Origin: Geovibrio thiophilus | GTDB lineage: Bacteria > Chrysiogenota > Deferribacteres > Deferribacterales > Geovibrionaceae | NCBI RefSeq assembly: GCF_004087915.1 | Contig: NZ_CP035108.1 | Location: 682,001 to 746,000, forward strand | Length of the DNA: 64,000 nucleotides | Direction: 5' to 3' | Part shown: positions 8,261-18,629 of the stretch, piece after piece | Position numbering within the stretch: the first letter of the stretch is position 1 | How the letters are laid out: every line of letters begins with the position of its first letter | The notes under the pieces: generated by a model | What the model saw: the letters and a program-made list of their open reading frames with translations, nothing else | Database searches by the model: none | What the model was told of the DNA's origin: nothing | Translations under genes and position numbers: made by a program

Positions 8261-10312
8261 ATGTTCAAGAATATGAAACTTGGAATGAAACTCGGCATGG
8301 CTTTCGGGCTGCTTATTCTGATTATCGCCGTACTGGGTTCAGTGGCGATGCTGAACATGTCAAGGGTTAAAACGGAGTCGCTCAAGCTCTCCGAGGAATA
8401 TGTGCCGGAAGTGGATCTGGCAGGGAAGATTGAAAGGACAAATGCCTCCGTCATGCTGAATATGCGTACATATCAGTATTCTAAAAACGAAGAGGATTAT
8501 AAGAAGGCACAGCAGGGCTTTACCGAGCTGAAAAGGTACATAGCCGATGCGCAGGCTCTGGCAGGCAGATCCAAGAACCTTAAGGCTCTGAACGCGGAAG
8601 CGGAGAGTGTGCTCAACGCTGCCAATGAATACGAGGCTCTGGCGAAGTCCACTGATGAGATAAACAGAGCAATACTCGGAACTCTGAATAAAATGGGCAC
8701 AGCCGCAGCAGCTTTTATGCAGAACTCCGAGTCCTTTCTGTATGAGCAGGAAAGGGAGCTTCTCAGCGAAATAAGAAGCGGACTGAGCGCAGACAAGCTG
8801 GCTGAAAGAAGCAGCAAAGTTTCCATGATGAACAGTATTGTAATAGACGGCAACTTCATACGCATCGAGGTATGGAAGGCGCAGTCGACCGGGGATATAG
8901 AGGCTCTTAAGGGGACGTTTGCTAAATTTGCCGAAATCGAAGAAGTGCTGAACAAAATGACATCCGTCACCCGCAGGCAGAACAACCTGAACCAGCTTGC
9001 AGGCATTAAAAAAGCGCTGGAAGATTATGAAAAGGGCATGCAGGAGCTTGTCAGCGCATGGGAAGAGTCAAACAGGCTCGGAGAGAAACGCGGCGCTACT
9101 GCCGCAAAACTCCTTGAAGGCGCACAGACTATAGCCGTTGCGGGCATGACCCAGACATCGGAGATAGCCAATCAGGCGGTATCTGTTCTCAATGCTTCTT
9201 CGTTTACCGTTATGACCGGACTGATAATCTCGCTTGTCATAGGTGTTATTCTTGCGGTAGTAATGACAAGGATGATCACCAGACCGCTTTTCATGGGAGT
9301 CGAGTTTGCCAGACAGGTTGCGGCTGGTAATCTTGATGCGCATATAGACCTCAGCAGCAGGGATGAGATAGGGCAGCTCGCCGCCGCACTCAGAGATATG
9401 ATAAGCAAGCTGAGAGAGATAGTCTCGGATGTGAAGAATTCATCCGAAAACGTTTCCTCCGGCAGCGAACAGCTCAGCAGTTCCGCTCAGGAAATGTCGC
9501 AGGGCGCAACCGAACAGGCGGCAGCGGCGGAAGAGGCTTCCAGCTCAATGGAAGAGATGACCTCTAACATCAACCAGAACGCCGACAACGCCCTCCAGAC
9601 CGAGAAAATAGCCCGCAAGGCGGCTGACGATGCCAAACAGGGCGGAAGCGCCGTGGCACTCACTGTAAAAGCCATGAAGGATATAGCAGGCAAGATCTCA
9701 ATCATTGAAGAGATAGCCCGTCAGACAAACCTCCTTGCACTCAACGCCGCCATAGAGGCCGCAAGGGCAGGGGAACACGGAAAAGGCTTCGCCGTGGTGG
9801 CAAGTGAGGTTCGCAAGCTCGCCGAACGCTCACAGGAAGCGGCAGGAGAGATAAGTGAGCTCTCCATCAGCAGTGTAGAGGTCGCCGAACGCGCGGGATC
9901 ACTCCTTGAGCAGATACTGCCCGACATACAGAAAACAGCGGAGCTTGTGCAGGAGATAACCGCCTCCAGCACGGAACAGAGAACAGGAGCCGAGCAGATC
10001 AACAGCGCAATTCAGCAGCTTGATCAGGTTATACAGAGAAACGCCGGAGCCTCCGAAGAGATGGCGTCCACGGCGGAAGAGCTTGCCAGTCAGGCGGAAG
10101 CGCTTCAGCAAGCCGTTGCCTTCTTCAAGATGAGCGGCGGTTCATCCGCAGACAGCGGCTACAGATCGAAACCGTCCGGAGGACGCAGACAGGGGAGACC
10201 CTCTGCTCTGCCCTTAAACAGGGAACCGAAGGCAAAAAGCACTTCAAAAGGTGTGAGTCTTAATCTTCATGAAGATAACGACAAGCTTGACGAAGAGTTT
10301 GTGAGTTACTGA
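8261..10312 (+). CDS. methyl-accepting chemotaxis protein, paralogue of 5575
   Basis: 683 residues: TM1 at about 10-30, a periplasmic four-helix-type domain rich in Ala and Glu (35-300), TM2 near 305-330, HAMP ([19 protein letters not shown]), then a signalling domain almost identical to that of the receptor at 5575. The ligand domains differ clearly, so the two should sense different cues through one kinase. It ends in EFVSY, again the x-F-x-x-Y tether pattern. It is separated from cheW by strong hairpins, so its level may be set separately. Confidence 0.93.
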   Translation: MFKNMKLGMKLGMAFGLLILIIAVLGSVAMLNMSRVKTESLKLSEEYVPEVDLAGKIERTNASVMLNMRTYQYSKNEEDYKKAQQGFTELKRYIADAQALAGRSKNLKALNAEAESVLNAANEYEALAKSTDEINRAILGTLNKMGTAAAAFMQNSESFLYEQERELLSEIRSGLSADKLAERSSKVSMMNSIVIDGNFIRIEVWKAQSTGDIEALKGTFAKFAEIEEVLNKMTSVTRRQNNLNQLAGIKKALEDYEKGMQELVSAWEESNRLGEKRGATAAKLLEGAQTIAVAGMTQTSEIANQAVSVLNASSFTVMTGLIISLVIGVILAVVMTRMITRPLFMGVEFARQVAAGNLDAHIDLSSRDEIGQLAAALRDMISKLREIVSDVKNSSENVSSGSEQLSSSAQEMSQGATEQAAAAEEASSSMEEMTSNINQNADNALQTEKIARKAADDAKQGGSAVALTVKAMKDIAGKISIIEEIARQTNLLALNAAIEAARAGEHGKGFAVVASEVRKLAERSQEAAGEISELSISSVEVAERAGSLLEQILPDIQKTAELVQEITASSTEQRTGAEQINSAIQQLDQVIQRNAGASEEMASTAEELASQAEALQQAVAFFKMSGGSSADSGYRSKPSGGRRQGRPSALPLNREPKAKSTSKGVSLNLHEDNDKLDEEFVSY

Positions 10313-10335
10313 CATGAACGTTATATAGAAAAAAG

Positions 10336-10369
10336 CCCGCTCCGCGGATGCAGTATTCTCCGGAGCGGG
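10336..10369 (+). terminator. intercistronic hairpin before cheR
   Basis: CCCGCTCCG (10336-10344) pairs perfectly with CGGAGCGGG (10361-10369) across a 16-nt loop and is followed by only a short TTAAT. It is probably a partial terminator or mRNA-processing hairpin. Confidence 0.45.
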
Positions 10370-10388
10370 TTAATATTAAAGGTGAAGT

Positions 10389-11237
10389 ATGTCTTCAAAT
10401 TTTGATGTTTTCCGCCAGAATCTTTCATCTGCGGAGTTTGAGAGAATAAAGCATTTTATTGAAAATCACTGCGGAATCAAACTCCCGCCCACAAAAAAGC
10501 AGATGGTCGAGGGACGCTTAAGAAAACGGCTGAGAAAACACGGCTTCACCAACTATGAGGAATATCTCAACTTTGTTTTCAGCTCCGGCGAAGGAGAGGA
10601 GGAGATAGTCAGCCTCATTGATGTGCTTACCACCAACAAAACGGACTTCTACCGTGAACCCGGTCATTTTGAATACATGCGGGACAGGGTTCTTCCTTAT
10701 CTGCTGAAGGATAACGACAGCGCTAAGGTCAAGGTCTGGAGCGCAGGCTGTTCCAGCGGTGAGGAACCGTACACCGTTTCCATGGAGCTGCACGGCTTTT
10801 TTGAGAGCATTAAAGGCTGGAATTTTGAAATTCTCGCAACGGATATTTCCACGGAGGTGCTGAGAAAAGCGTGCACCGCTATCTATGATGAGGAGAAAAT
10901 AGCCTCCCTTCCTTTTGAAATCAAAAAAAAGTTTTTTCTGAAATCCAAGGACAAAAACGACTGCAAGGTGCGTCTGAAGCCGTTTATAAGAAAATCGGTG
11001 AAGTTTGCGCGGCTTAATCTTATGGATGAAAAGTTTTCCCATGATAAGGATTACGATATAATATTCTGCCGTAATGTTATAATATATTTTGACAGAGAAA
11101 CTCAGGAGAAAATCCTGAGCAGGCTCGTGAGTCATCTGAAGCCGGGAAGGTTTCTTTTTCTCGGACATTCGGAGACAATACACGGGATGAATCTTGATGT
11201 GGAAACAGTCGCACCTACAGTTTACAGAAAATTATGA
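10389..11237 (+). CDS. cheR: chemotaxis protein methyltransferase CheR
   Basis: 282 residues. It methylates receptor glutamates with S-adenosylmethionine. An N-terminal helical domain (1-90, GIKLPPTKKQMVEGRLRKRL) precedes the SAM-binding domain with VWSAGCSSGEEPYT (about 117-130), LATDIS and FCRNVIIYF. The C-terminal LFLGHSETI is typical. The two receptors ending in x-F-x-x-Y are its expected substrates. It is followed by cheD and cheB. Confidence 0.96.
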   Translation: MSSNFDVFRQNLSSAEFERIKHFIENHCGIKLPPTKKQMVEGRLRKRLRKHGFTNYEEYLNFVFSSGEGEEEIVSLIDVLTTNKTDFYREPGHFEYMRDRVLPYLLKDNDSAKVKVWSAGCSSGEEPYTVSMELHGFFESIKGWNFEILATDISTEVLRKACTAIYDEEKIASLPFEIKKKFFLKSKDKNDCKVRLKPFIRKSVKFARLNLMDEKFSHDKDYDIIFCRNVIIYFDRETQEKILSRLVSHLKPGRFLFLGHSETIHGMNLDVETVAPTVYRKL

Positions 11238-11253
11238 CTCCGGAATAAAACCT

Positions 11254-11748
11254 TTGATCAAAAATATTTATCTGAAGCCTTGTGAAATGTACCTTGATAA
11301 GGAACCTGCGGTGGTCAGCACTGTTTTGGGTTCGTGCGTTTCCGTGGTGATGTTTTGGTCTGCGGTGAGGATCGGTGGCATGTGCCATGCCATGCTCCCG
11401 TCCGCCAATTTCTGCGTTGTCGGTGAAGGAGCGTCTTATACCAATAAATTCGTTGACGCTTCAATATCTTACATGCACAGTCGCTTCTATGCGTGGGGGG
11501 CTTTTCCTTCGGATATAGAGGTAAAGGTTTTCGGCGGCGCGGATATGTTCCGCACCGAATCGGGTACAATGAAGAGAGAGACCATAGGCGCAAAGAATAT
11601 TCAGGCGGCTTTTACAAAACTTGCCAGCCTTGGCTATAGAATCACCGCGCAGGATGTGGGCGGAGATATGGGCAGAAAGCTCTATTTTTATTCCTCAGAA
11701 GGGCGCGTTTTTATGAAAAATCTTAGGAATACAGTAAACGCAGGTTGA
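11254..11748 (+). CDS. cheD: chemoreceptor glutamine deamidase CheD
   Basis: CheD deamidates receptor Gln residues to Glu. The signature [13 protein letters not shown] includes the catalytic Cys, and [10 protein letters not shown] supplies the His. [10 protein letters not shown] and the C-terminal [13 protein letters not shown] also fit. The start is uncertain: a TTG at 11254 gives a normal 164 residues, while a TTG at 11194 or ATG at 11197 would overlap cheR by about 40 bp. No strong Shine-Dalgarno decides the matter. Confidence 0.9.
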   Translation: MIKNIYLKPCEMYLDKEPAVVSTVLGSCVSVVMFWSAVRIGGMCHAMLPSANFCVVGEGASYTNKFVDASISYMHSRFYAWGAFPSDIEVKVFGGADMFRTESGTMKRETIGAKNIQAAFTKLASLGYRITAQDVGGDMGRKLYFYSSEGRVFMKNLRNTVNAG

Positions 11749-11752
11749 TAAT

Positions 11753-12817
11753 ATGGGTCTGAAGGTTCTTGTTGTAGATGATTCAGCCGTTGTCAGACAG
11801 ACTCTCACTGAGATTCTTTCATCGGATCCTGAAATAAGCGAGGTCGCTTCCTGTCAGGATCCCTTTTACGCAGCGGAGAAGATGAAGCATTTTATTCCGG
11901 ATGTCATAACTCTGGATGTGGAGATGCCCCGCATGGACGGCATCACTTTTCTCAAAAAGCTTATGTCACAGCATCCCATTCCGGTGGTGATGTGCTCAAG
12001 CCTTACTGTTGATAACTCCCAGACGCTGATGAAGGCAATGGAATACGGTGCTGTGGATGTTATCCAGAAACCGAAATCCGGCACAAAGGCGTTTCTGGAG
12101 GAATCCAAAATCCTCATCTGTGATGCGGTTAAGGCTGCCGCGAAGGCTTCGGTCAGGAAAATATCCGCGTCCTCATATACTGTTCAGCCTAAGTTTACGG
12201 CGGATGTCATAATGCCTAAGAGCACCAACAAGGCGATGATGGAAACCACAGAGAAGGTTATCCTTGTGGGCGCTTCCACAGGCGGAACCGAGGCTCTTAC
12301 CGTCTTTCTCACGGCTATGCCGCTTGATTCGCCGGGGATAGTGATAGTTCAGCACATGCCCGAAAACTTCACCGCCTCCTTTGCCCAAAGGCTGGACTCC
12401 CTCTGCAAAATAAGCGTGAAGGAAGCCGAGAACGGAGATACTGTTCTGTCCGGCAGGGCGCTCATTGCCCCGGGCAACAGACACATGCTGATCAAGAGAA
12501 GCGGAGCCAGATACTTTGCCGAAATAAAGGAAGGACCTCTGGTCAGCAGACACAGACCCTCCGTTGACGTGCTTTTCCGCTCCGGAGCCAGATACGTCGG
12601 CTCAAACGCGGTTGCCGTCATTATGACCGGAATGGGGGATGACGGAGCCAAGGGGCTTCTTGAACTCAAGGAGGTGGGAGCCTACACAATAGCGCAGGAT
12701 GAAGCAACAAGCATTGTTTTCGGAATGCCGAAGGTCGCAATCGAGCTGGGAGCCGCCCAGAAAATTCTCCCGCTGGGGAGCATAGCTCCGTTTGTTGTCT
12801 CATATTGCAGAAGCTGA
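11753..12817 (+). CDS. cheB: chemotaxis methylesterase/deamidase CheB
   Basis: 354 residues. The receiver domain has D55 in [13 protein letters not shown] and K in VIQKPKSG; a linker (about 125-160) leads to the CheB catalytic domain with the Ser motif [10 protein letters not shown], the His motif [15 protein letters not shown] and the Asp motif [11 protein letters not shown]. It removes methyl groups from receptors when phosphorylated by CheA, opposing CheR. It starts 4 nt after cheD. Confidence 0.96.
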   Translation: MGLKVLVVDDSAVVRQTLTEILSSDPEISEVASCQDPFYAAEKMKHFIPDVITLDVEMPRMDGITFLKKLMSQHPIPVVMCSSLTVDNSQTLMKAMEYGAVDVIQKPKSGTKAFLEESKILICDAVKAAAKASVRKISASSYTVQPKFTADVIMPKSTNKAMMETTEKVILVGASTGGTEALTVFLTAMPLDSPGIVIVQHMPENFTASFAQRLDSLCKISVKEAENGDTVLSGRALIAPGNRHMLIKRSGARYFAEIKEGPLVSRHRPSVDVLFRSGARYVGSNAVAVIMTGMGDDGAKGLLELKEVGAYTIAQDEATSIVFGMPKVAIELGAAQKILPLGSIAPFVVSYCRS

Positions 12818-12833
12818 GACAGGAGCGGATAGT

Positions 12834-15188
12834 ATGAACACCGGCTACATTCATGAAATAATAGGTATTCTCACGGCGTCCGTCGCAGTGATGTTCATGT
12901 TTATGTACCTTTACATTAACGAAAAGAACGACTACCTGAAAATTTGGGGCTACAGCTGGTTTTTTAACACTCTCAGATATATGGTGCAGTTAATCATCTG
13001 CATTCAGGGTGAGACTGCTGTTCTGGTTTTCCTCAAGCTCAGCTTTGTGCTCGCCGGGGCAGTGCTCCTGATTATGGGCGCTCATATGCTGATAGACAGA
13101 AAGAAGCCCCGTTTCATAGTTCCTGCGTCGCTTGCCGCGGAAGCAGTTCTGCTGGTGGCTGTGTTCGCCGGAGTTAACTTCTACACGGCGGATACGGCGG
13201 TTTTCATACTTTCATCCGCCTCGTTCATATACACTGGCGTGATTATAATTATATCAAAATCGTTTTCGGGTTTCGGAAAAAATATCACGGGAATCTCCCT
13301 GATCCTCTGGGGGATTCATAAGCAGAGCTATCCGCTGCTGGAACAGAGCGCAAGGGAGGGTACTGTGAATATACAGTATTTCTCTGCCGGTTTTCAGCTT
13401 GCCGCGTTTTTCACATTCACTGTTTCTGTGGGTGTAATCATCATGCACTTTGAAAAAGTGAAAAAGCTGGAGAGGCACCTCTCCGTTATTCTGGACAAGC
13501 TGAGCAGCGCAGGCAGCTCAGCCTATTACAGCTTCAGCTTCAGACCACGCCCTTCCGTGGAGGTGCTCAGTGCCAACGCCTCAAAGCTCATGGGATTCAG
13601 CGGGGATGAAAACAGAAACTCGGAAATAATTACCCGTATTGCCGATTATGAGAGAAGAAGGGCGAAAGCGGAAAATTCAGCCGACATGGAATCGCTGCCT
13701 TTTACCGATTCGGAAGGGAGGCTGAGGTGGCTGGAGTTTTACAACATGGCGGAATATGCCTCGGACGGGAGCTTTTCAGGGCTTACCGGTTTTGTGTTTG
13801 ATGTTTCGGAAAAATACATGAAATTCAGGGAAAGCCTCAACCGGATGGAATGGTATGAGGGCATGTTCCGGCTTTCCGGCGCTCCCATGCTTTTCATAAA
13901 CATAAACACTCTTATGATAGAGGACGCTAACCGCGCCGCCGAAATCTTTTTCGGAACAGGCGTGGGGATGATGAAAAACCGTGCCCTTTCCGATTCTTTT
14001 TTCAGGGAAAATCCTTTCTCCTCAGAATTTCTCAGGAAAATAGAAACCGAAGGACAGGGGAAAATGCAGTGTACCCTGAAAAGTGAAAAGGATGTCACCA
14101 AGGATTTCCTCCTTCTTTGTGCCAAGGTGCGTTTCAGGGAGATGGAATATATTTTCGCGGTCATAATGGATAAAAGCAACGAAAAATACCTGACAAACCG
14201 CCTGTTCAGCCTTGAGAGCATACATAAGGCTCTTCTTAACGCCATGGACGAAGGGGTGACTGTTTTCAACGGAGCGATGAATATAACCTTTATGAACAAC
14301 TCAGCGGCGCGGATTCTGAAATATGTGCCTTCCGCCCAGCCTGAAAATATCAGGGATATGCTTCTGCCCGGAGCAGAAGGGGAGGAATCGTCCATACTGG
14401 AGGCGGTGGCTAAAAACAGAGGAATACACAGAGGTGAGACCTCCTTCCGAAACAGCGGCGGAAGTGTTATTCCCGTTGCCTACAGCATCAATAAAATTGA
14501 GCACGATTCATATGACAACGGCGGTGTGCTTGTTTTCAGAGATATTACGGAAGAGCGGAATATAAAGGACGGACTCATAGCCGGACTGGAGGAGAAGAAT
14601 TTTCTTATAAGAGAGATACACCACAGGGTCAAAAACAATCTCCAGATAGTCAGCAGCCTTCTCAGCATTCAGAGCGAGTATCTGAATGACGAAAAGGCGG
14701 TAAGCTATTTCAAAAACAGCATACAGCGAATAAAATCCATGGCGATAATACATGAAATGCTTTACAGGGGAGACAGCGCACAGGGGCTTGACTTCCGAGC
14801 GTATATAACAAGGCTTGTCGGGGAAATAGCCATGACATATATCTCGGTCTGCCCCGTTTATGTGGATGTGGACTGCTGCGAGATGCGGCTTAATCTGGAC
14901 GAATCCATAGCCATAAGCCTGCTCATAACAGAGATAATCACTAACTGTTATAAGCACGCATTCAGTAAAAACTCTGTTGATGCACGCATAAATATACGTG
15001 TATGCTTTACTGATGACGGAAAAAGAGAGGTCCGCATATCTGACAACGGAACAGGGATAAATGACGCTGAAAGCTTTAGAAGCTCAGATACCCTTGGCTC
15101 ACAGATAATTACGTCTCTTTCAGCTCAGCTTGCCGGAGATTTGCGGATCGAAAATAACGGCGGAACTGCTTTTATTTTGAAATTTTAA
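12834..15188 (+). CDS. membrane histidine kinase, HisKA_2 type, with PAS domains
   Basis: 784 residues. About seven hydrophobic segments (8-215) form an integral-membrane sensor. PAS-like regions follow (about 225-330, 335-450, 460-570), the last ending in GGVLVFRDITEERN. The kinase core has the HisKA_2 phospho-acceptor motif IREIHHRVKNNLQIVSSLLS, an N box (LLITEIITNCYKHAF) and DNGTGIND. The ATG at 12834 follows AGGAGCGG; a longer start inside cheB is unlikely. With the next two genes it forms a signalling trio appended to the chemosensory genes. Confidence 0.9.
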   Translation: MNTGYIHEIIGILTASVAVMFMFMYLYINEKNDYLKIWGYSWFFNTLRYMVQLIICIQGETAVLVFLKLSFVLAGAVLLIMGAHMLIDRKKPRFIVPASLAAEAVLLVAVFAGVNFYTADTAVFILSSASFIYTGVIIIISKSFSGFGKNITGISLILWGIHKQSYPLLEQSAREGTVNIQYFSAGFQLAAFFTFTVSVGVIIMHFEKVKKLERHLSVILDKLSSAGSSAYYSFSFRPRPSVEVLSANASKLMGFSGDENRNSEIITRIADYERRRAKAENSADMESLPFTDSEGRLRWLEFYNMAEYASDGSFSGLTGFVFDVSEKYMKFRESLNRMEWYEGMFRLSGAPMLFININTLMIEDANRAAEIFFGTGVGMMKNRALSDSFFRENPFSSEFLRKIETEGQGKMQCTLKSEKDVTKDFLLLCAKVRFREMEYIFAVIMDKSNEKYLTNRLFSLESIHKALLNAMDEGVTVFNGAMNITFMNNSAARILKYVPSAQPENIRDMLLPGAEGEESSILEAVAKNRGIHRGETSFRNSGGSVIPVAYSINKIEHDSYDNGGVLVFRDITEERNIKDGLIAGLEEKNFLIREIHHRVKNNLQIVSSLLSIQSEYLNDEKAVSYFKNSIQRIKSMAIIHEMLYRGDSAQGLDFRAYITRLVGEIAMTYISVCPVYVDVDCCEMRLNLDESIAISLLITEIITNCYKHAFSKNSVDARINIRVCFTDDGKREVRISDNGTGINDAESFRSSDTLGSQIITSLSAQLAGDLRIENNGGTAFILKF

Positions 15189-15229
15189 CCTGATCTTTGT
15201 TAAAATTGCTATGAGCAAAAGGAATTATT

Positions 15230-17116
15230 ATGGGAAAGATACTGATAGTTGAAGACGAGGCTCTTATAGCAATGGATATAAAGTCGAAGCTCCTGAGCTT
15301 CGGCTACTCTGAAATCGTGTACGCGGTGAGACCGGAAGACGCGATGAAGGAGATAGAGAAGGAAGTACCCTCCCTTGTCCTCATGGATATAAATCTTAAG
15401 TCTGATCTGGACGGCATTGATCTTGCGGGAATCATAAACACAGCTTACAGAATCCCTATCGTGTTTCTTACAAGCTATTCGGATATAAGCACAATGGACA
15501 GAGCCAGCGAGGCGGCCCCATATGGGTATATAGTCAAGCCTGTGGATACTCAGTCCCTTTATTCCGTTGTGTCCATGGCGATCAGAAGAGCTGCTGTGGA
15601 GCGCAATCTTGTGGAGCAGAACGGGCTTTTCGAGGCAGTGCTTGAAAACTCCGCGGAAGGCATAGTCGTTGCGGACGAGACACTGAAAATAAAATACTTC
15701 AACCACATCTTCATGGAAATTTTCGGCATAGAAAGAGGCGATATATACGGGGAAGACGTTGACAGAGTGATCACCGACATTGAACCTTCGCTCAGGGGTT
15801 TTGTGCCCGCTGTGCTTGAGGGCAGGGAGAGCAGCGCCAGAAGGCTTGATATTCTCCGGAACGGCAAACAGAAAACGGTTTTCATGAATATCTCCTCATT
15901 CAGTCTGGATGGGGAAACCACAAGATACCTTTTCATTTTTTCCGACTTAAGCGAGCTGGAAAGAATGAAGAACGAGCTGGACACCACCGCCAGAAATTTT
16001 GACGAGATTTTTGAGAAAAGCCGTGATGCTCTCGTGCTGCTTAAAATACCCGAGCACACTGTATCAGACCTGAACCCCGCCGCTGAAAAGATGTTCGGCT
16101 TCAGAAAAATGGAGATGCTGGGCAAGGTTCCGGAGGAGCTGATCCGTGTTCTGGCGGTGAGCGGCTGTATTCTGGGGGATTCAGGACAGGATGAAGCGGT
16201 ATGCGTTATGACACGCCTCACCGGTGAAACGTTCACCTTCCTTGCAAATTCCCAGAGACTCAGTATCGGAGGCACGGAATATCTTTATCTCTCCCTGAAA
16301 GATATAACCGAGGCGAAAAAGCTTGAAAAAAGAGAGCGTCAGTTACAGGAAAAACTCATACAAACCAATAAAATGACGGCGCTCGGAACTCTTGTGTCGG
16401 GCATTGCCCATGAAATAAACAACCCCAACAACTTCATAATGTTCAACAGCAAGATGATGCTGGATCTGTGGAAGGGTTTCAGCGCTGTTCTGGACAGGGT
16501 TTATGAGAGAGAAGGGGATTTCGAGATAGAAAACCTCCCTTACTCGGTTCTGCGGGAGGATATTCCGAAGCTTCTGGAAGGGATAGCCGGCGGTTCGGAG
16601 AGAATCAAGAAGATAGTTCATGAGCTCAAAACCTTCTCAAGGGGAGACACCGAGAACATGGACGACAGAATAAGCATTGACGAGGTTGTAGCCTCTGCGG
16701 TGAAGATTTTAAATCAGCATATACTCAGGTACACCGCCCACTTCTCAGCAGAAGTAGTTAAGCCTGTGCCTTATTTCAAAGGAAACAGGCAGAAGGTTGA
16801 ACAGGTGCTTATCAACCTTATACTCAATGCCCTTGAGGCGCTCAAGGATAAAAACGGCGCAGTGAGGCTTGTCTGCTCTGCGGATGAGAGCGGAAATCTG
16901 AAAATATGCGTTTCGGATACCGGTGTGGGCATCCCCGGGGATATAATAAGAAGGATAACCGAACCCTTCTTCACCACAAAGCTCAAGGACGGCGGAACCG
17001 GACTGGGGCTTTCAATCGTTTATACTTATGTGAAGGAGCATAAAGGGGAGCTGGACTTTTTCTCAGAGCCGGAGAAAGGAACCTCTGTAACGGTGACATT
17101 TCCCGCACAGGGATGA
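15230..17116 (+). CDS. receiver-PAS-PAS-histidine kinase
   Basis: 628 residues, soluble. The N-terminal receiver has D53 (LVLMDINLKS) and K103 (YIVKPVD). Two PAS domains span about 131-245 and 255-365. The HisKA motif LGTLVSGIAHEINNPNNF has H394, and the ATPase domain has LILNALEAL, DTGVGIPGD and GGTGLGLSIV. A receiver ahead of the kinase suggests it is phosphorylated by another kinase, perhaps the HisKA_2 kinase just upstream, and relays to the NtrC-type regulator just downstream. That order is inferred from gene order. Confidence 0.92.
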   Translation: MGKILIVEDEALIAMDIKSKLLSFGYSEIVYAVRPEDAMKEIEKEVPSLVLMDINLKSDLDGIDLAGIINTAYRIPIVFLTSYSDISTMDRASEAAPYGYIVKPVDTQSLYSVVSMAIRRAAVERNLVEQNGLFEAVLENSAEGIVVADETLKIKYFNHIFMEIFGIERGDIYGEDVDRVITDIEPSLRGFVPAVLEGRESSARRLDILRNGKQKTVFMNISSFSLDGETTRYLFIFSDLSELERMKNELDTTARNFDEIFEKSRDALVLLKIPEHTVSDLNPAAEKMFGFRKMEMLGKVPEELIRVLAVSGCILGDSGQDEAVCVMTRLTGETFTFLANSQRLSIGGTEYLYLSLKDITEAKKLEKRERQLQEKLIQTNKMTALGTLVSGIAHEINNPNNFIMFNSKMMLDLWKGFSAVLDRVYEREGDFEIENLPYSVLREDIPKLLEGIAGGSERIKKIVHELKTFSRGDTENMDDRISIDEVVASAVKILNQHILRYTAHFSAEVVKPVPYFKGNRQKVEQVLINLILNALEALKDKNGAVRLVCSADESGNLKICVSDTGVGIPGDIIRRITEPFFTTKLKDGGTGLGLSIVYTYVKEHKGELDFFSEPEKGTSVTVTFPAQG

Positions 17117-17130
17117 GCGGGAGGAATTTT

Positions 17131-18522
17131 ATGCTGAAATATGACGTTCCGATACTTCTCGTGGATGACGAGGAGGATATTCTTTTTTCGTACAATTTCG
17201 CTCTTAAAAGCGCCGGATATAAAAATATTACCGCTGCCTCCGGCGGCAAAAAGGCGATGGAAATTCTCGGACAAAGAGCGTTTGCTCTTGTGGTGCTGGA
17301 TCTCTATATGCCCGAAGTGGACGGTAATGACATTCTGGATTTTATATCAATCAGGCATCCGGGCACTCCCGTAATAATCATTACCGCCGCGGACGATTCC
17401 CAGACAGCGGTAAACTGCCTCAAAAAGGGCGCGGACGACTATATCCTCAAACCCGTGGACAGTCTGCGCTTTATCACCACTATCAAAAATATTCTGGAAA
17501 AAGAAGAGCTTAAACGTCAGGTAGAGAGCTTTGCCGAGGCGGCGGAGGCATCTCACCTGAAATGTCCCGTGGACTTCGGCTCCATCGTCACCAAGGAAAG
17601 CAGCATGTACGCCGTATTCAAGTATATTGAGGCTGTGGCGGGCGGAATGCAGCCTGTTCTCATATGCGGTGAAACAGGCACAGGCAAGGAGCTCATGGCG
17701 GAAGCGGTGCACAAGGCGAGCAAGCGCAAAGGGGCGTTTGTACCCGTGAATGTGGCGGATGTGGACGACACTGTCTTTTCGGACACTCTCTTCGGTCACA
17801 GAAAGGGCGCCTTCACCGGAGCGGACAAGGTACGGCGGGGTCTTCTGCTGGAGGCATCCGGCGGAACGATTTTTCTGGACGAGGTGGGCGACATCTCGGA
17901 AAACTCTCAGATTAAGCTTCTCCGGTTCATTCAGGAAGGCACATTCCGTGCCATGGGCAGCGATACAGAGGACAAGGCGGACGTGCGCATCGTTCTTGCC
18001 ACCAATGCCGACCTTGAAAAGAAGGTGGAGGACGGCAGGTTCAGAAAGGATCTTTATTACAGAATAGCCACACATAAAATCCACATGCCGCCGCTCAGGG
18101 ATAGGAAAGGGGACATACCACTGCTGTTCGCGCATTTTTACAAACTGGCGGGCAAGGAGCTTGGCACCCCCGCCAAAACGTTTGAAAAAACGGCGGCAGG
18201 TGTTCTTTCATCTTACACTTTCCCCGGCAATATACGTGAGCTCCGCTCTATTGCCTACGACCTTGCGGCAATAAGCGGGGATATGCTCACCGCAGGTGAG
18301 GTCATTGCCTATCTGGAATCCACGGGAAGAAGCAGAGGAGCGGTAAGCACCGTCTCCCCGGGCGGCACACAGTTCACTTACTCCGGCAAGTTCCCTTCAC
18401 TGAAGGATATGGAGGATATTTTAATCAGCGAGGCGCTGAAAATCAGCGGCGGAAACCAGAGCAAGGCGGCGGCGCTCCTTGGAATATCCAGACAGGCAAT
18501 GAACAAAAGAGTCAAGGGCTGA
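17131..18522 (+). CDS. NtrC-family sigma-54-dependent response regulator
   Basis: 463 residues. The receiver has D57 in LVVLDLYMPE and K in YILKPVD. The AAA+ domain has Walker A GETGTGKE, the sigma-54 contact loop GAFTGA in HRKGAFTGADK, Walker B GGTIFLDEVGD and an arginine-finger region. The C-terminal Fis-type helix-turn-helix is GGNQSKAAALLGISRQAMNK. It should activate a -24/-12 promoter, and the one at 893 heading this block is an obvious candidate. ATG 17131 is preceded by GGGAGG; an ATG at 17113 overlapping the upstream stop is the alternative. Confidence 0.93.
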   Translation: MLKYDVPILLVDDEEDILFSYNFALKSAGYKNITAASGGKKAMEILGQRAFALVVLDLYMPEVDGNDILDFISIRHPGTPVIIITAADDSQTAVNCLKKGADDYILKPVDSLRFITTIKNILEKEELKRQVESFAEAAEASHLKCPVDFGSIVTKESSMYAVFKYIEAVAGGMQPVLICGETGTGKELMAEAVHKASKRKGAFVPVNVADVDDTVFSDTLFGHRKGAFTGADKVRRGLLLEASGGTIFLDEVGDISENSQIKLLRFIQEGTFRAMGSDTEDKADVRIVLATNADLEKKVEDGRFRKDLYYRIATHKIHMPPLRDRKGDIPLLFAHFYKLAGKELGTPAKTFEKTAAGVLSSYTFPGNIRELRSIAYDLAAISGDMLTAGEVIAYLESTGRSRGAVSTVSPGGTQFTYSGKFPSLKDMEDILISEALKISGGNQSKAAALLGISRQAMNKRVKG

Positions 18523-18581
18523 GAAGAGCTGTTTTCATTTCCTACCAGTGATATAGGATTAAATCTGTCTTTTTAAATCTG

Positions 18582-18610
18582 TTGACACAGGAGAGAAAGA
18601 GGGGTATTGT
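18582..18610 (+). promoter_or_regulatory. sigma-70 promoter of the Rrf2 regulator
   Basis: TTGACA (18582-18587), a 17-nt spacer and TATTGT (18605-18610). The leader to the TTG start is short, about 13 nt. A second GTTGAC just after the -10 (18609-18614) repeats the -35 sequence and could be part of an autoregulatory operator. Confidence 0.65.
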
Positions 18611-18629
18611 TGACCTATGAGGTAAACAA

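Noticed and set aside
10518-11183. 221-codon minus-strand frame inside cheR
   Set aside because: Shadow of cheR; no start context or family.
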